IMG/VR virus record: IMGVR_UViG_3300046003_007347
Span: 1 to 35,836 of that record
Length of the DNA: 35,836 nucleotides
Strand: one strand, 5' to 3'
Origin: a virus
In this document: positions 16,801 to 23,340 of the stretch, one piece after another
Layout: every line of letters starts with the position of its first letter
How positions within the stretch are numbered: position 1 is the first letter of the stretch
Notes under the pieces: generated by a model
Told to the model about the DNA's origin: nothing
Databases searched by the model: none
Seen by the model: the letters and a program-made list of their open reading frames with translations, nothing else
Made by a program: the position numbers and the translations under genes

Positions 16801-17024
16801 GCTAATTCATCACCAGATTTGTTATGTTTTTTATAAATAGGGTGGTTTTGGGTTATATTAGTACCAGAAGTTAATCTTATCCAAGCATTTCTGTTATTTT
16901 GATATAATAAATAATTATTATTTCTCAATTGATGTGAATCAGATAAATATTTTTTTCTAACTTCTATTTGTTTAGCTACATATGGTTGAAATGGACTCCC
17001 AGCTATATTTGTAAATTGTTCCAT
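13863..17024 (-). CDS. Baseplate hub protein with C-terminal GH19-type lysozyme domain
   Basis: A 1053-residue protein. The first ~860 residues are a structural region rich in beta and Asn, beginning TNIAGSPFQPYVAKQIEVRK. It contains a gp27-like hub character (LQYADIKFICYDLEQFEIFE, then GFSMILEWGHTYYLD). Residues 870-1053 form a chitinase-like GH19 domain. The catalytic acid is probably Glu898 (IAAGETGLNP) and the second Glu906 (KSENHIYS). The substrate-cleft signature is YYGRGYIQLTGYGNY at about 964-978. In phages this fold usually cuts peptidoglycan, so the protein probably forms the tip that digests the cell wall at entry, as the T4 gp27-gp5 complex does with two or more polypeptides. It is encoded 5 bases after the gp53-like gene. 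Confidence 0.82.
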   Translation of the reverse strand: MEQFTNIAGSPFQPYVAKQIEVRKKYLSDSHQLRNNNYLLYQNNRNAWIRLTSGTNITQNHPIYKKHNKSGDELAKKYILQGGSVELDINGNIINKGGVGENKLYGNIPLNPQGIKPLPGITSINISSAGKLGTLQYADIKFICYDLEQFEIFEALYLKLGFSMILEWGHTYYLDNDNQNQLQKPSPINPFIYYSKEEIIKEIQNRRILHSGNYDAMYGTVSNFGWEFQKDGSYICNIKLVGAGDILESLKLNQAISKDTNFIQPSLSSKIENDIAGINEEDKTSLTSLIGDRDLSLFNRSLFDISQYHMQMGYEQGIMVNGVIDEGYRNILNNIFSKCPYEFIQFDENGNLKDNNLKAKRGNHYSILSDMDKLNNVPILRKTLFNVFGVMYNINDNSPSTSIDGLQPQIYITLGNMLALMTATGMIYDSNSEGKGNPYIYADFNDSLNYCSTFKGQLSLDPQICLIPRNQDSIEDPFNIGVIEDKLFDRINKNKVSKTFKRSNGVRIEITTEEKSGTTTNAYLSTTNNTVRANVMCILVNVNFITDVLRNLREKDDKGNVPYSEFLNNILSGISRSLGGFNEFRILVDDSTKSFRIIDDNRTLTTQESDDSNQYTELPIFGKNSIVYDYNFKSKIGSNLASMITIAAQANPSTLGEDSFAISNLSRGLEDRYMKYKLTSEPTINQESTTQTINDEALQSLKTHIKNIISGDGINFIINQTLIEPSNNTYREILANFRLKEEPTNRGSIIIPLDFNLSMDGLSGIIPNSAFTIPSNLLPPSYLTKDGKPKIAFILHTINQDFSNNKWITKLTGQTINIRFDKEDLTEYTPKIKLEKVNDFQPIYTLPTTSNTCTRRASSFFSPSTVNIPINYLKQSAKEIGLISPQAISSLIAIAAGETGLNPKSENHIYSESRLRQIYPNLTENQYKRATKKGISKKEFFNIVYGEYYPTRVGNRNISDGGKYYGRGYIQLTGYGNYKRYSELSGVNILSNPELVNDPIIGAKIAAIYFKDRVKANQYDSNYFEKALDAVGYNVGDIRTKKYEYYNCYITKI

Positions 17025-17029
17025 AACTT

Positions 17030-17332
17030 TTATATTTCGTTCTCTTGTAAAAATTTATTTATTATATTTTCTGTGGATTTTGGTATTCTTAATTGTATTC
17101 CTATTGGTGGAAACATTGAATCTCCTTCTAAATTATTTACTATTACTAATATCCACCAATATGATTCATTTCCCCAAAAATCATAAGCTATAAGATCTAA
17201 TCTATCTTGGGAACTTGTTATAATATATATATCATCTTCTGATTCTCCAATAGAAGGATAGTAAATTTGACGGTAAATTATTTTACCGTCATTTGTCTTT
17301 TCTGTAGGAATAGTTAAATATCTTGAAGACAT
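17030..17332 (-). CDS. Baseplate wedge protein, gp53/LysM-like
   Basis: A 100-residue protein. Its core, SQDRLDLIAYDFWGNESYWW followed by ILVIVNNLEGD and PPIGIQLRIP, has the layout of LysM-related tail proteins. These are a helix with RLDLIA, then YG/WG, a W-rich strand, then an N-x-I-x-D-P-like turn and a basic strand. That arrangement is seen in T4 gp53-type wedge proteins and in tail protein X. Lengths differ, since T4 gp53 is about twice as long, so this would be a minimal version. It stands between the tube-baseplate junction protein and the hub (3 and 5 bases from them), consistent with a baseplate part rather than a cell-wall hydrolase. Confidence 0.65.
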   Translation of the reverse strand: MSSRYLTIPTEKTNDGKIIYRQIYYPSIGESEDDIYIITSSQDRLDLIAYDFWGNESYWWILVIVNNLEGDSMFPPIGIQLRIPKSTENIINKFLQENEI

Positions 17333-17335
17333 AAA

Positions 17336-19066
17336 TTATAAATTTTGAAATGGGATTTTATCTTTAATGAAATTTTCAATGTCCCCTATATTATTTGAAA
17401 TTAAGGATGGGGTATCAAAATCATTTAATGTAATTGTTTTTGGTAATTCATGTAATATAGGAACAAAAGTAACACTTACATCAATAGCATGTGGTAATTC
17501 CATCATATCATTATCTCTACCTCCTTCAGGTTCGTCCATTTTTATCTCCCATGAATATTCATCTCTAACTGAAAAATTAAGGGATTTGATTATACCAGGT
17601 GTTCTATATAAATATTCTCCAATAGTAAGTCTATGAATATTACCTCTCATAAAACCATTTATTGGAGAGTAATCTGGGGTAAGAGTTGAATTTAACCAAT
17701 TTAATTTTTGCCATAATGGTTTCATTTCTTGTTTAGACTGTGCTAATACAGTAAAGTTGAAAGATATATTTCTATCAAAACCTTGATAAGTATACATATT
17801 ATCTCCTCTACCTGCATACCTTTTACCATCCCACTCAGCTGAATTATTATCTGTTAATCCTTTTAAAAATGCTCTAAAATGGGCTCTATAAGTATTATTA
17901 GGGTTATTATTATCTATAGTTTCAAATGCAAATTTTATTAAATCTCTTGTATTAGGGTCTTCTTCAACATTTTTATTAAAAGCACCATAATATATAGGGG
18001 TTAAATTTACTTTATCTTGGCCTGGTTCAAATATTTGATTTGTGTTTGTTCTTAAATCTTTGGGTCTAGCTCCAGGTGAACCTATCCCAACTCTTCTTTC
18101 TATATTAATAGTAGGAGAAGTATAATCTCTTGAAAATACACTACCTGATGGGGTAATATCTTTTCTAAAATCTGTAACAGGAGTACCTATTATATATTTT
18201 TCTCTTTTTAAATATCCTTCACCTAATTTTTGAACGAAGGTTGGATTTTGTTTAATATTATTTTCGTTTAAACCTAATTCTTCTTCAGAAATTTTGGGTT
18301 TTAGATAATTTGTAGCCCCAAATAAAGATAATGAACCTGTTGTTGGTAAACCTATATATCTAGAAATAGGTTCTATAAAAGGATTTGATGTATTTATAGG
18401 TTTTCCGGTATGATCTGTCGATTTAAATAATATAGTTTCTCCATCTCCATATAATGAATCTGGTCCACCTATATAATTCATTATTTGAAATTCATCAACA
18501 GCTATACCTAATTTAGATAATTTAGTAGTATTACTATTATCTCCTAATATTTTAGATTTATATAAATTAAATAATCTATTATCATCCAATGGTTTTTTTC
18601 CAACAATCGAAGCATATTTAACATCATCATCTAATAATGTAAGAGGAGTAGCTCCAGCTCTAGGATAATGAATCCCAGAACCTGCTGTCAATACAGATAA
18701 TAATAGGTTTGAATTTAAATTATATGTTCTTGTATTTATTCGCCCTCCATTTTCTCCAGTTTCAATTAATGGATTAGATTTTTGTAACCCAACTTGTTTT
18801 GCAGTAAAATTACTTCCTTTTGGAAAATCTGTTAAAAATTTACGTATTCTAATAGCATCCTCAGCTGCTGCTCTTACAGCATATAATCCACCACGAACAG
18901 GAAAATCTGTACTAAATTTAGCTGATTCTAAAGCTATTCTTTCTATAGGAGAAGATTTATCTGGAGTGGAAGTTTTTATATATGGTAGTCCACTATCCCC
19001 ACCACCAGGAGTATCTTTCCCGAAGCGTAAATCTTTAAGATTAGTTTGGAGATCTCTTAATGCCAT
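17336..19066 (-). CDS. Baseplate / tail-tube junction structural protein
   Basis: A 576-residue protein without enzyme motifs. The N-terminal 60 residues are Gly/Pro-rich and flexible (FGKDTPGGGDSGLPYIKTST). The C-terminal 200 residues carry the most recognisable part: KRYAGRGDNMYTYQGFDRNI, then SFNFTVLAQSKQEMKPLWQK, then LNWLNSTLTPDY, then RGNIHRLTIGEYLYRTPGII. This pattern is found in contractile-tail proteins that start the tube on the baseplate (gp48/gp54 functional class). Position supports that role: it lies between the tape measure and the gp53- and hub-type genes. I cannot say whether one protein here replaces both T4 gp48 and gp54. It could also be another wedge or hub component. Confidence 0.65.
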   Translation of the reverse strand: MALRDLQTNLKDLRFGKDTPGGGDSGLPYIKTSTPDKSSPIERIALESAKFSTDFPVRGGLYAVRAAAEDAIRIRKFLTDFPKGSNFTAKQVGLQKSNPLIETGENGGRINTRTYNLNSNLLLSVLTAGSGIHYPRAGATPLTLLDDDVKYASIVGKKPLDDNRLFNLYKSKILGDNSNTTKLSKLGIAVDEFQIMNYIGGPDSLYGDGETILFKSTDHTGKPINTSNPFIEPISRYIGLPTTGSLSLFGATNYLKPKISEEELGLNENNIKQNPTFVQKLGEGYLKREKYIIGTPVTDFRKDITPSGSVFSRDYTSPTINIERRVGIGSPGARPKDLRTNTNQIFEPGQDKVNLTPIYYGAFNKNVEEDPNTRDLIKFAFETIDNNNPNNTYRAHFRAFLKGLTDNNSAEWDGKRYAGRGDNMYTYQGFDRNISFNFTVLAQSKQEMKPLWQKLNWLNSTLTPDYSPINGFMRGNIHRLTIGEYLYRTPGIIKSLNFSVRDEYSWEIKMDEPEGGRDNDMMELPHAIDVSVTFVPILHELPKTITLNDFDTPSLISNNIGDIENFIKDKIPFQNL

Positions 19067-19069
19067 ATA

Positions 19070-19273
19070 TTATTGTGGAGGATTCGAAAGATAAGTTTGA
19101 GGTGTTATTCCATCTAAATCTAATCTTGAAGGTGATGGTAAATTTGGTAATGTTGGTGTACCATTAATTGAATATTCATTATGTTGTAATGAAGTTTGTA
19201 ATTCAGGAAGATTATTTTCTGTAATTCCTCCTCTTGATAAAGTAGATCCTACTTCTTGTCCTAATATTGCCAT
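19070..19273 (-). CDS. Small tail-region hypothetical protein
   Basis: A 67-residue protein, not recognised. It is rich in Leu, Pro, Ser, Thr and Asn (ITENNLPELQTSLQHNEYSI, then PTLPNLPSPSRLDLDGI) and has no charged helix, Cys or membrane span. It is likely extended or intrinsically disordered. It follows the tape measure gene after a candidate late promoter, 25 bases ahead of its ATG, and is 3 bases from the next gene. This placement implies a tail-assembly or baseplate accessory role. ATG 19273 is the only plausible start. Confidence 0.6.
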   Translation of the reverse strand: MAILGQEVGSTLSRGGITENNLPELQTSLQHNEYSINGTPTLPNLPSPSRLDLDGITPQTYLSNPPQ

Positions 19274-19298
19274 GATTTTTTTATTTTGTTTGTTTTTA

Positions 19299-19308
19299 TA
19301 TAAATATT
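19299..19308 (-). promoter_or_regulatory. Candidate late promoter upstream of the baseplate gene block
   Basis: The gene-direction sequence TTTAATATTTATATAAAAAC contains the AATATTTATA motif, 25 bases before the ATG at 19273. It overlaps the last codon and stop of the tape measure gene, so a new transcript could start exactly where that gene ends. Confidence 0.5.
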
Positions 19309-21634
19309 AAACTTTTCTATTTGCTATTGCAAGTGGTATTAATAATTCTTGAGAAACTTTATTCCCATCTAAATTAACAACCATACCTCTATTTATTGCT
19401 GATACTACATTATCTAATTTATTTATCATAACATCCATTTTGTTTCCTAAAGAGTTTGATAAAGTAGTTATACTACCATTATCTTTTTCTTTAAATAAAT
19501 CAGTTCCAGCTGTAATTCCATTCTTATTTCCAACAAATGTATCTTCAGAATCCATTTGTATTGAACCTTTAGGACCAGAAACTACTAATCCTCCAGAAGA
19601 ATCTATTTCTCCATCATCTATACCAATAATACTTTTCCCTGATTTTACCATAGGAGCATTTCCTAATGCTGTTGTATAACCATCCCAAGAACTAGCTGTT
19701 TTTGAATAATCAAAACTTCCCCCGGAAAAAATACTTACTATACCTTTTAATGTATCCAAAATAGCATTAACTATTACTCCAACCATTTTAAACGCAGGAG
19801 CCATTCCATCGCTAATAAAACTTATTATAGGTCCTAAAAGTGTAAATATTTCTCCAAATATATCTAATACAGGCATTAATGGTTCAGCTATTTGAGTAAA
19901 TATATCTTGAAGTTTTGACATAGTAGCTTGGAATCTTTCTTGTGCTGATGTAGATTTTAATTGATTAGATAATGTTTCGTTTCCTAATTCGTTTAAAAAT
20001 TGTGCTTCTCTTCCTTGGGCTTGAGCTAATGCTAGTTTTTCTTTTAAATCCCCAATATCTTTAGCTCCTACTTTTCTAATAGCTTCTTGTTCCATTAACA
20101 TATTAGCCATTTCTTCTCTGGACATTCCTAAAGCTTTGGCTTGAGCTTCTTGTTGGATAACATTCATTTTACCATATGTGGCAAAAGTTATATTTTGATC
20201 ATTAAGTTCTTTTGCTACTCCACCTAAATCACCCATTAACGCAGCATAACGTGCTCTTTCTAAGTTTAATTGTTTACCAGTGATTACTTCAGATTCAAAT
20301 TCAGAAGCAATAGAACTTTCAATATCTAATAATCCATTAGATATACTTTCTATTTGTTTTAATTCAAGACCTAATTTTTTGGCTTCAAATGCTGCTTTAC
20401 CTAATTCTGCTGGGTTTTTTGAGTAATTTAATAATGTAGCTTTAGATGTATTATTAATATCATTTAATAATGCTTTTTCATTAATAGCTAATTTATTTTT
20501 TATATTTTGAAGTTTAACTTGACCTAAGTAAGAAGCAGCAATATCTTTACTAGATTTATTTGTTATTAAAGATAATTTTGATAAAGTTGTGGCTGATTCA
20601 ACAGAATATCCAGCTTGTTGAGTTAATTCTGTAAAGTTAACTAACATTTCTCCACTTAACATAGTATTTGTACCCAAAGAATTACTTAAAGTCATGAAAG
20701 CTTCATTGATTTTTTGTGCATCAACAAATACATTACCTGTATTATAAGCAATAGCATTTACTTGATCATTTAAACCCCTTGCTTCATTATATGATATACC
20801 AAATTGTTTTGCTATTTCACCACTAGTTTTATCTAAACTCATCATAGCATCAACTAACATAGCTATTAATGCTAATGGACCTAATGATTTGGCTAAATTT
20901 GCTCCAAGATTTTTAGTTAAATTACCTGCTGTTTTTAAATTATTAACTAAATTAGTCCCCATTCCTCCATTATTCCCACTTTCTTGTTGAGATTTAACTA
21001 ATTCTTTGGCATATTCTCTGGTTTTTGATATAGCATCATCTAATCCAAGTTGATCTGATAGTCTTGAAAATCCTGTCTTTTTTAATATTTGCTGTAATCC
21101 ACCCGCAAGTGCATTGGTTAATCCTAATGCTTCATTTATTTTATTTTCTAATTCTAATCTTTCTTTTAAAATATTAATTAGTCTATCATTTTGTATTAAA
21201 TTATCTTCAGTAGCGTGTATTTGTTCTTGAGTTAATTCCCCAGATTTAATTGCTTCTGATAGTAAACCTTTACTTATTGTTGCTTTTTTTAATAGTTTTT
21301 CTATTTGATTTTTATCTAAAGTTAAAATTTCACTTTGCTCATTTTGTAATTGTTGAGTAATAGATACTAATTCTCTTGTAGTTTTTCTCGATTTTAATAA
21401 TTGAACGTTTGAATTAGTTAAATCATCTAAATTCGATTCTAAAATAGATTTTAAACCATTTAAATCATTATTTATTTCATTTAATTCATCCCCCCATTGA
21501 ACAAATGCTTCAGTAATTTCATTAGCATAAGATAAAGGATCATTAGACCAAAGATTATTTATTTTATAACCTAATTGATCTGCTAACTTTTGTAAATCAA
21601 GTAAATCTTTTTTAGCTTTTTCTTCTGGAGTCAT
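19307..21634 (-). CDS. Tail tape measure protein
   Basis: A 775-residue protein that fixes tail length and is ejected ahead of DNA. It is largely alpha-helical, with long heptad-like stretches at residues 1-200 (LDLQKLADQLGYKINNLW, then LLKKATISKGLLSEAIKSG) and Ala/Gln-rich helices at 440-560. There is a hydrophobic segment at about 243-263 (LGPLALIAMLVDAMM) and a second around 580-640 (PLMPVLDIFGEIFTLLGPII, then MVGVIVNAILDTLKGIVSIF), typical for membrane-active parts of tape measures. It lies directly downstream of the gp26/gp51-type pair with overlapping frames, the usual place of a tape measure gene. By the rough rule of about 1.5 angstrom per residue, the tail would be of the order of 115 nm. 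Confidence 0.88.
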   Translation of the reverse strand: MTPEEKAKKDLLDLQKLADQLGYKINNLWSNDPLSYANEITEAFVQWGDELNEINNDLNGLKSILESNLDDLTNSNVQLLKSRKTTRELVSITQQLQNEQSEILTLDKNQIEKLLKKATISKGLLSEAIKSGELTQEQIHATEDNLIQNDRLINILKERLELENKINEALGLTNALAGGLQQILKKTGFSRLSDQLGLDDAISKTREYAKELVKSQQESGNNGGMGTNLVNNLKTAGNLTKNLGANLAKSLGPLALIAMLVDAMMSLDKTSGEIAKQFGISYNEARGLNDQVNAIAYNTGNVFVDAQKINEAFMTLSNSLGTNTMLSGEMLVNFTELTQQAGYSVESATTLSKLSLITNKSSKDIAASYLGQVKLQNIKNKLAINEKALLNDINNTSKATLLNYSKNPAELGKAAFEAKKLGLELKQIESISNGLLDIESSIASEFESEVITGKQLNLERARYAALMGDLGGVAKELNDQNITFATYGKMNVIQQEAQAKALGMSREEMANMLMEQEAIRKVGAKDIGDLKEKLALAQAQGREAQFLNELGNETLSNQLKSTSAQERFQATMSKLQDIFTQIAEPLMPVLDIFGEIFTLLGPIISFISDGMAPAFKMVGVIVNAILDTLKGIVSIFSGGSFDYSKTASSWDGYTTALGNAPMVKSGKSIIGIDDGEIDSSGGLVVSGPKGSIQMDSEDTFVGNKNGITAGTDLFKEKDNGSITTLSNSLGNKMDVMINKLDNVVSAINRGMVVNLDGNKVSQELLIPLAIANRKV

Positions 21635-21648
21635 ATTTTATTATTTTA

Positions 21649-21658
21649 TATAAATATT
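21649..21658 (-). promoter_or_regulatory. Candidate late promoter of the tape measure gene
   Basis: AATATTTATATAAAAT in the gene direction, 14 bases before the tape measure ATG, directly after the hairpin that ends the upstream gene. If the motif is a -10 type element, the 5' untranslated leader would be shorter than 10 bases, so the tape measure mRNA would be nearly leaderless. Confidence 0.5.
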
Positions 21659-21685
21659 AAAGGTCCCTATTTTTTAGAGACCTTT
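21659..21685 (-). terminator. Hairpin terminator overlapping the end of the gp51-like ORF
   Basis: An 11-bp stem (AAAGGTCTCTA/TAGGGACCTTT, one G-U pair) with an A5 loop. It covers the last codons and the TAG stop of the 105-residue ORF. The following bases TTTAATATTTATA give a poor U-tract and coincide with a candidate promoter. Termination may therefore be partial. Confidence 0.55.
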
Positions 21686-21984
21686 GAATTATATTGATTG
21701 ATGGATGATGGTGGTTTAGATATATTAGATACTTTTGTTGTGTTAGTAACTATATTATTTTGTTCTTCAATAGCTTCATTCTTTTTTCTATATCTTTCCT
21801 CTATTTTTTTATATGTAAAATTTCTTAACCAGATAGGAAAATTATAAACTGTAGCCCAATCATATCCTTGACCATATGTAACTATTTCATCAATTTGAGA
21901 AAATAATTCTACTCTATATTGTTGATTCAGGCCAAAAAAAGTTAAGATTAATTGGTATACGGATGCCCTCCACGTCATCCTCAT
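21667..21984 (-). CDS. gp51-like / tail assembly chaperone second frame
   Basis: 105 codons can be read from ATG 21984, but the frame is open only from 21996 and overlaps the preceding gene by 71 bases in another frame. The sequence (FGLNQQYRVELFSQIDEIVT, then WATVYNFPIWLRNFTYKKIE) recalls the short gp51-type proteins encoded next to gp26 in T4-like phages, with a Lys/Glu/Asn-rich disordered tail. It is more likely expressed as a C-terminal extension of the upstream protein by frameshifting at the U7 tract than from its own ATG, which has no A-rich leader. The tape measure gene follows immediately, so the product may chaperone tape measure assembly. Confidence 0.75.
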   Translation of the reverse strand: MRMTWRASVYQLILTFFGLNQQYRVELFSQIDEIVTYGQGYDWATVYNFPIWLRNFTYKKIEERYRKKNEAIEEQNNIVTNTTKVSNISKPPSSINQYNSKVSKK

Positions 21985-21996
21985 TTTCCTTATATA
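21914..21996 (-). other. Probable programmed frameshift site (U7 tract)
   Basis: Within the overlap of the two frames the message reads AAC TTT TTT TGG CCT in the first frame; the U7 tract is at 21934-21940. Slipping forward one base after the second UUU re-pairs tRNA-Phe perfectly and continues GGC CTG AAT in the second frame, as would a -2 slip. A -1 slip would not enter that frame. The fused product would be about 337 residues: 249 from the first ORF and 88 from the second. The layout immediately before a tape measure gene is that of the G/GT chaperone pair of long-tailed phages. Confidence 0.65.
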
Positions 21997-22681
21997 TTAA
22001 GTCAACACCTGGTGAGACTCTCTTTATTTCATTTCTTAATTCTCTACTATCAATAGCTAACAATCCTTTATCAACAAATTCACGAATAGTTTTAGTATCT
22101 CTTTCACCTTCTACTGATGTTATGATGTATTTTAAACGTGTAGATAATTCTGGTTTTGGTTTGTTTGGAAATAATTTATTTAATCCTTCAATTTCTTTTC
22201 GGATTTTTTTCTCATCTCCATGTGTTAATAATTTGAATGTTATATTAGTTCCTGTATTAGGTAAGGTAAAGGTAAATTCGTTAGTTTTATCTTCATTTAA
22301 ATCTTTTTCATTAATTAATTTATCTTTTAATTTAGATAAATCTACTATCTTATCAACGTAATTCCCATTCTCATTAATAGCTTTAATTTTATAATCTTTT
22401 CCATATCCTAAAATACGAGCAGCTATCAATAAAGCATCTTTATCTCCTTGAAGTAAATCATCTACATTAATTTTAGTAATTAATAATGATTCAATTAATT
22501 TATCATAAACAGTACCATTAGCTATATAATTTTGGTTTGTTAAAATATCTTCCTCCAAAGCAGTCATATATTTCATTTCAACTTTACCTGATGATAATGG
22601 ATTGTCTTTTGGATATAGAAGACCTTGAGAAGGTAATTCTATTGTTTCTGTTGGTAGTTTAAATTTTGGTTCTTGACTCAT
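21914..22681 (-). CDS. Baseplate hub subunit, gp26-like / tail assembly chaperone first frame
   Basis: A 255-residue protein. It starts KFKLPTETIELPSQGLLYPK and continues SGKVEMKYMTALEEDILTNQ, a strongly conserved opening of gp26-type proteins in T4-like phages. The rest is mixed alpha/beta with Lys/Glu-rich helices and a late segment KYIITSVEGERDTKTIREFV. It ends PINLNFFWPESTI in its own frame, but the U7 tract 7 codons earlier allows a switch into the following frame. gp26 is known as a hub assembly factor in T4. Here position before the tape measure suggests a chaperone function. The gene is preceded by a terminator and a candidate late promoter. Confidence 0.82.
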   Translation of the reverse strand: MSQEPKFKLPTETIELPSQGLLYPKDNPLSSGKVEMKYMTALEEDILTNQNYIANGTVYDKLIESLLITKINVDDLLQGDKDALLIAARILGYGKDYKIKAINENGNYVDKIVDLSKLKDKLINEKDLNEDKTNEFTFTLPNTGTNITFKLLTHGDEKKIRKEIEGLNKLFPNKPKPELSTRLKYIITSVEGERDTKTIREFVDKGLLAIDSRELRNEIKRVSPGVDLIYKENEDDVEGIRIPINLNFFWPESTI

Positions 22682-22701
22682 AATGTTATTTATTGTTTAT
22701 A

Positions 22702-22711
22702 TATAAATATA
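22702..22711 (-). promoter_or_regulatory. Candidate late promoter of the gp26-like gene
   Basis: TATATTTATATATAAAC in the gene direction, 20 bases before the ATG at 22681 and immediately behind the U-tract of the tail tube terminator. This forms a compact terminator-promoter junction like the one at 23294-23335. Confidence 0.5.
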
Positions 22712-22713
22712 TA

Positions 22714-22748
22714 ATAAAAAGAAAAGACTCAACATTTCTGTTAAGTCT
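22714..22748 (-). terminator. Rho-independent terminator after the tail tube gene
   Basis: A 10-bp stem AGACTTAACA/TGTTGAGTCT (one G-U pair) with a GAAA tetraloop is followed by TTTCTTTTTATTA in the gene direction. It lies 22 bases after the stop of the tail tube gene. Confidence 0.88.
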
Positions 22749-22770
22749 CTTTAAAATATATAAGTATATT

Positions 22771-23259
22771 TTAGTAATTTAAAATACAATAATCCATAGC
22801 TAAAGTTAATTGGATTTCGTTTGCTGTATCTCCACTTGCCCAATCGAAATCACCAAAATTTGCTGTTTTAACAAATGCACCTTTAATAATCCATTCCGAT
22901 ACTACATCTCCTACTGGTCCTAGGAAATTTAAAACAATATCTTTTTTATAAAAATCTGAATAACCATCTCTACCTGTTACTGATTCATGAGCTAAACGAG
23001 CCCACTCCATAGTTGCTTGTGCTCCAGAAGGTGCGATGGGGTTGTATAAAGATATATTCATATCATTCCAATTAACTTTACCTTTAATTTTACGGTAAAC
23101 ATTAATATGGTCTAATTTAATTTCACCAGCATCAAATGATGGTGCAGTTACTTTTTTAATTAAATATGATGGAATACCATCTATATACATAATATGACGA
23201 TTAGCTACGATAGGTTCGAAAGCAGTAAACATCATCTCGTTGGTTGAAAGAACAGCCAT
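22771..23259 (-). CDS. Tail tube protein, gp19-like
   Basis: A 162-residue major tube subunit that stacks in hexamers inside the contractile sheath. It has the beta-sandwich layout of gp19/Hcp-type proteins: an N-terminal arm (STNEMMFTAFEPIVANRHIM), then strands IDGIPSYLIKKVTAPSF, then LDHINVYRKIKGKVNWNDMN, and a C-terminal pair (WIIKGAFVKTANFGDFDWAS, then IQLTLAMDYCILNY). Length equals that of T4 gp19 (about 163). It is encoded directly after the sheath and flanked by terminators on both sides, so it forms its own transcription unit, consistent with the high copy number needed. Confidence 0.93.
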   Translation of the reverse strand: MAVLSTNEMMFTAFEPIVANRHIMYIDGIPSYLIKKVTAPSFDAGEIKLDHINVYRKIKGKVNWNDMNISLYNPIAPSGAQATMEWARLAHESVTGRDGYSDFYKKDIVLNFLGPVGDVVSEWIIKGAFVKTANFGDFDWASGDTANEIQLTLAMDYCILNY

Positions 23260-23293
23260 ATATTTTGTTGTTTTTTAATTTTGTTATTATAAT

Positions 23294-23304
23294 AATAAAT
23301 ATAT
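23294..23304 (-). promoter_or_regulatory. Candidate late promoter of the tail tube gene (variant)
   Basis: TATATATTTATTAT in the gene direction, a variant of the recurrent motif with the last A of the core changed. It lies 34-35 bases before the tail tube ATG and directly follows the U-tract of the sheath terminator. The longer distance and imperfect match lower confidence, but the isolated position of the gene between two terminators requires a promoter here. Confidence 0.42.
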
Positions 23305-23335
23305 AGAGAAAAAAAAGACCTCGATAAGAGGTCTT
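23305..23335 (-). terminator. Rho-independent terminator after the sheath gene
   Basis: A perfect 8-bp stem AAGACCTC/GAGGTCTT with a 5-base loop is followed by TTTTCTC, running through eight consecutive T if the stem end is counted. It starts 5 bases past the sheath stop codon. Confidence 0.9.
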
Positions 23336-23340
23336 AATTT

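Noticed and set aside
19070-19273. Small Pro/Leu-rich gene as a third capsid-targeted protein
   Set aside because: ITENNLPE superficially offers an (I/L)-x-E site, but there is no LAG or KNFLLSE leader and the gene is in the tail block.
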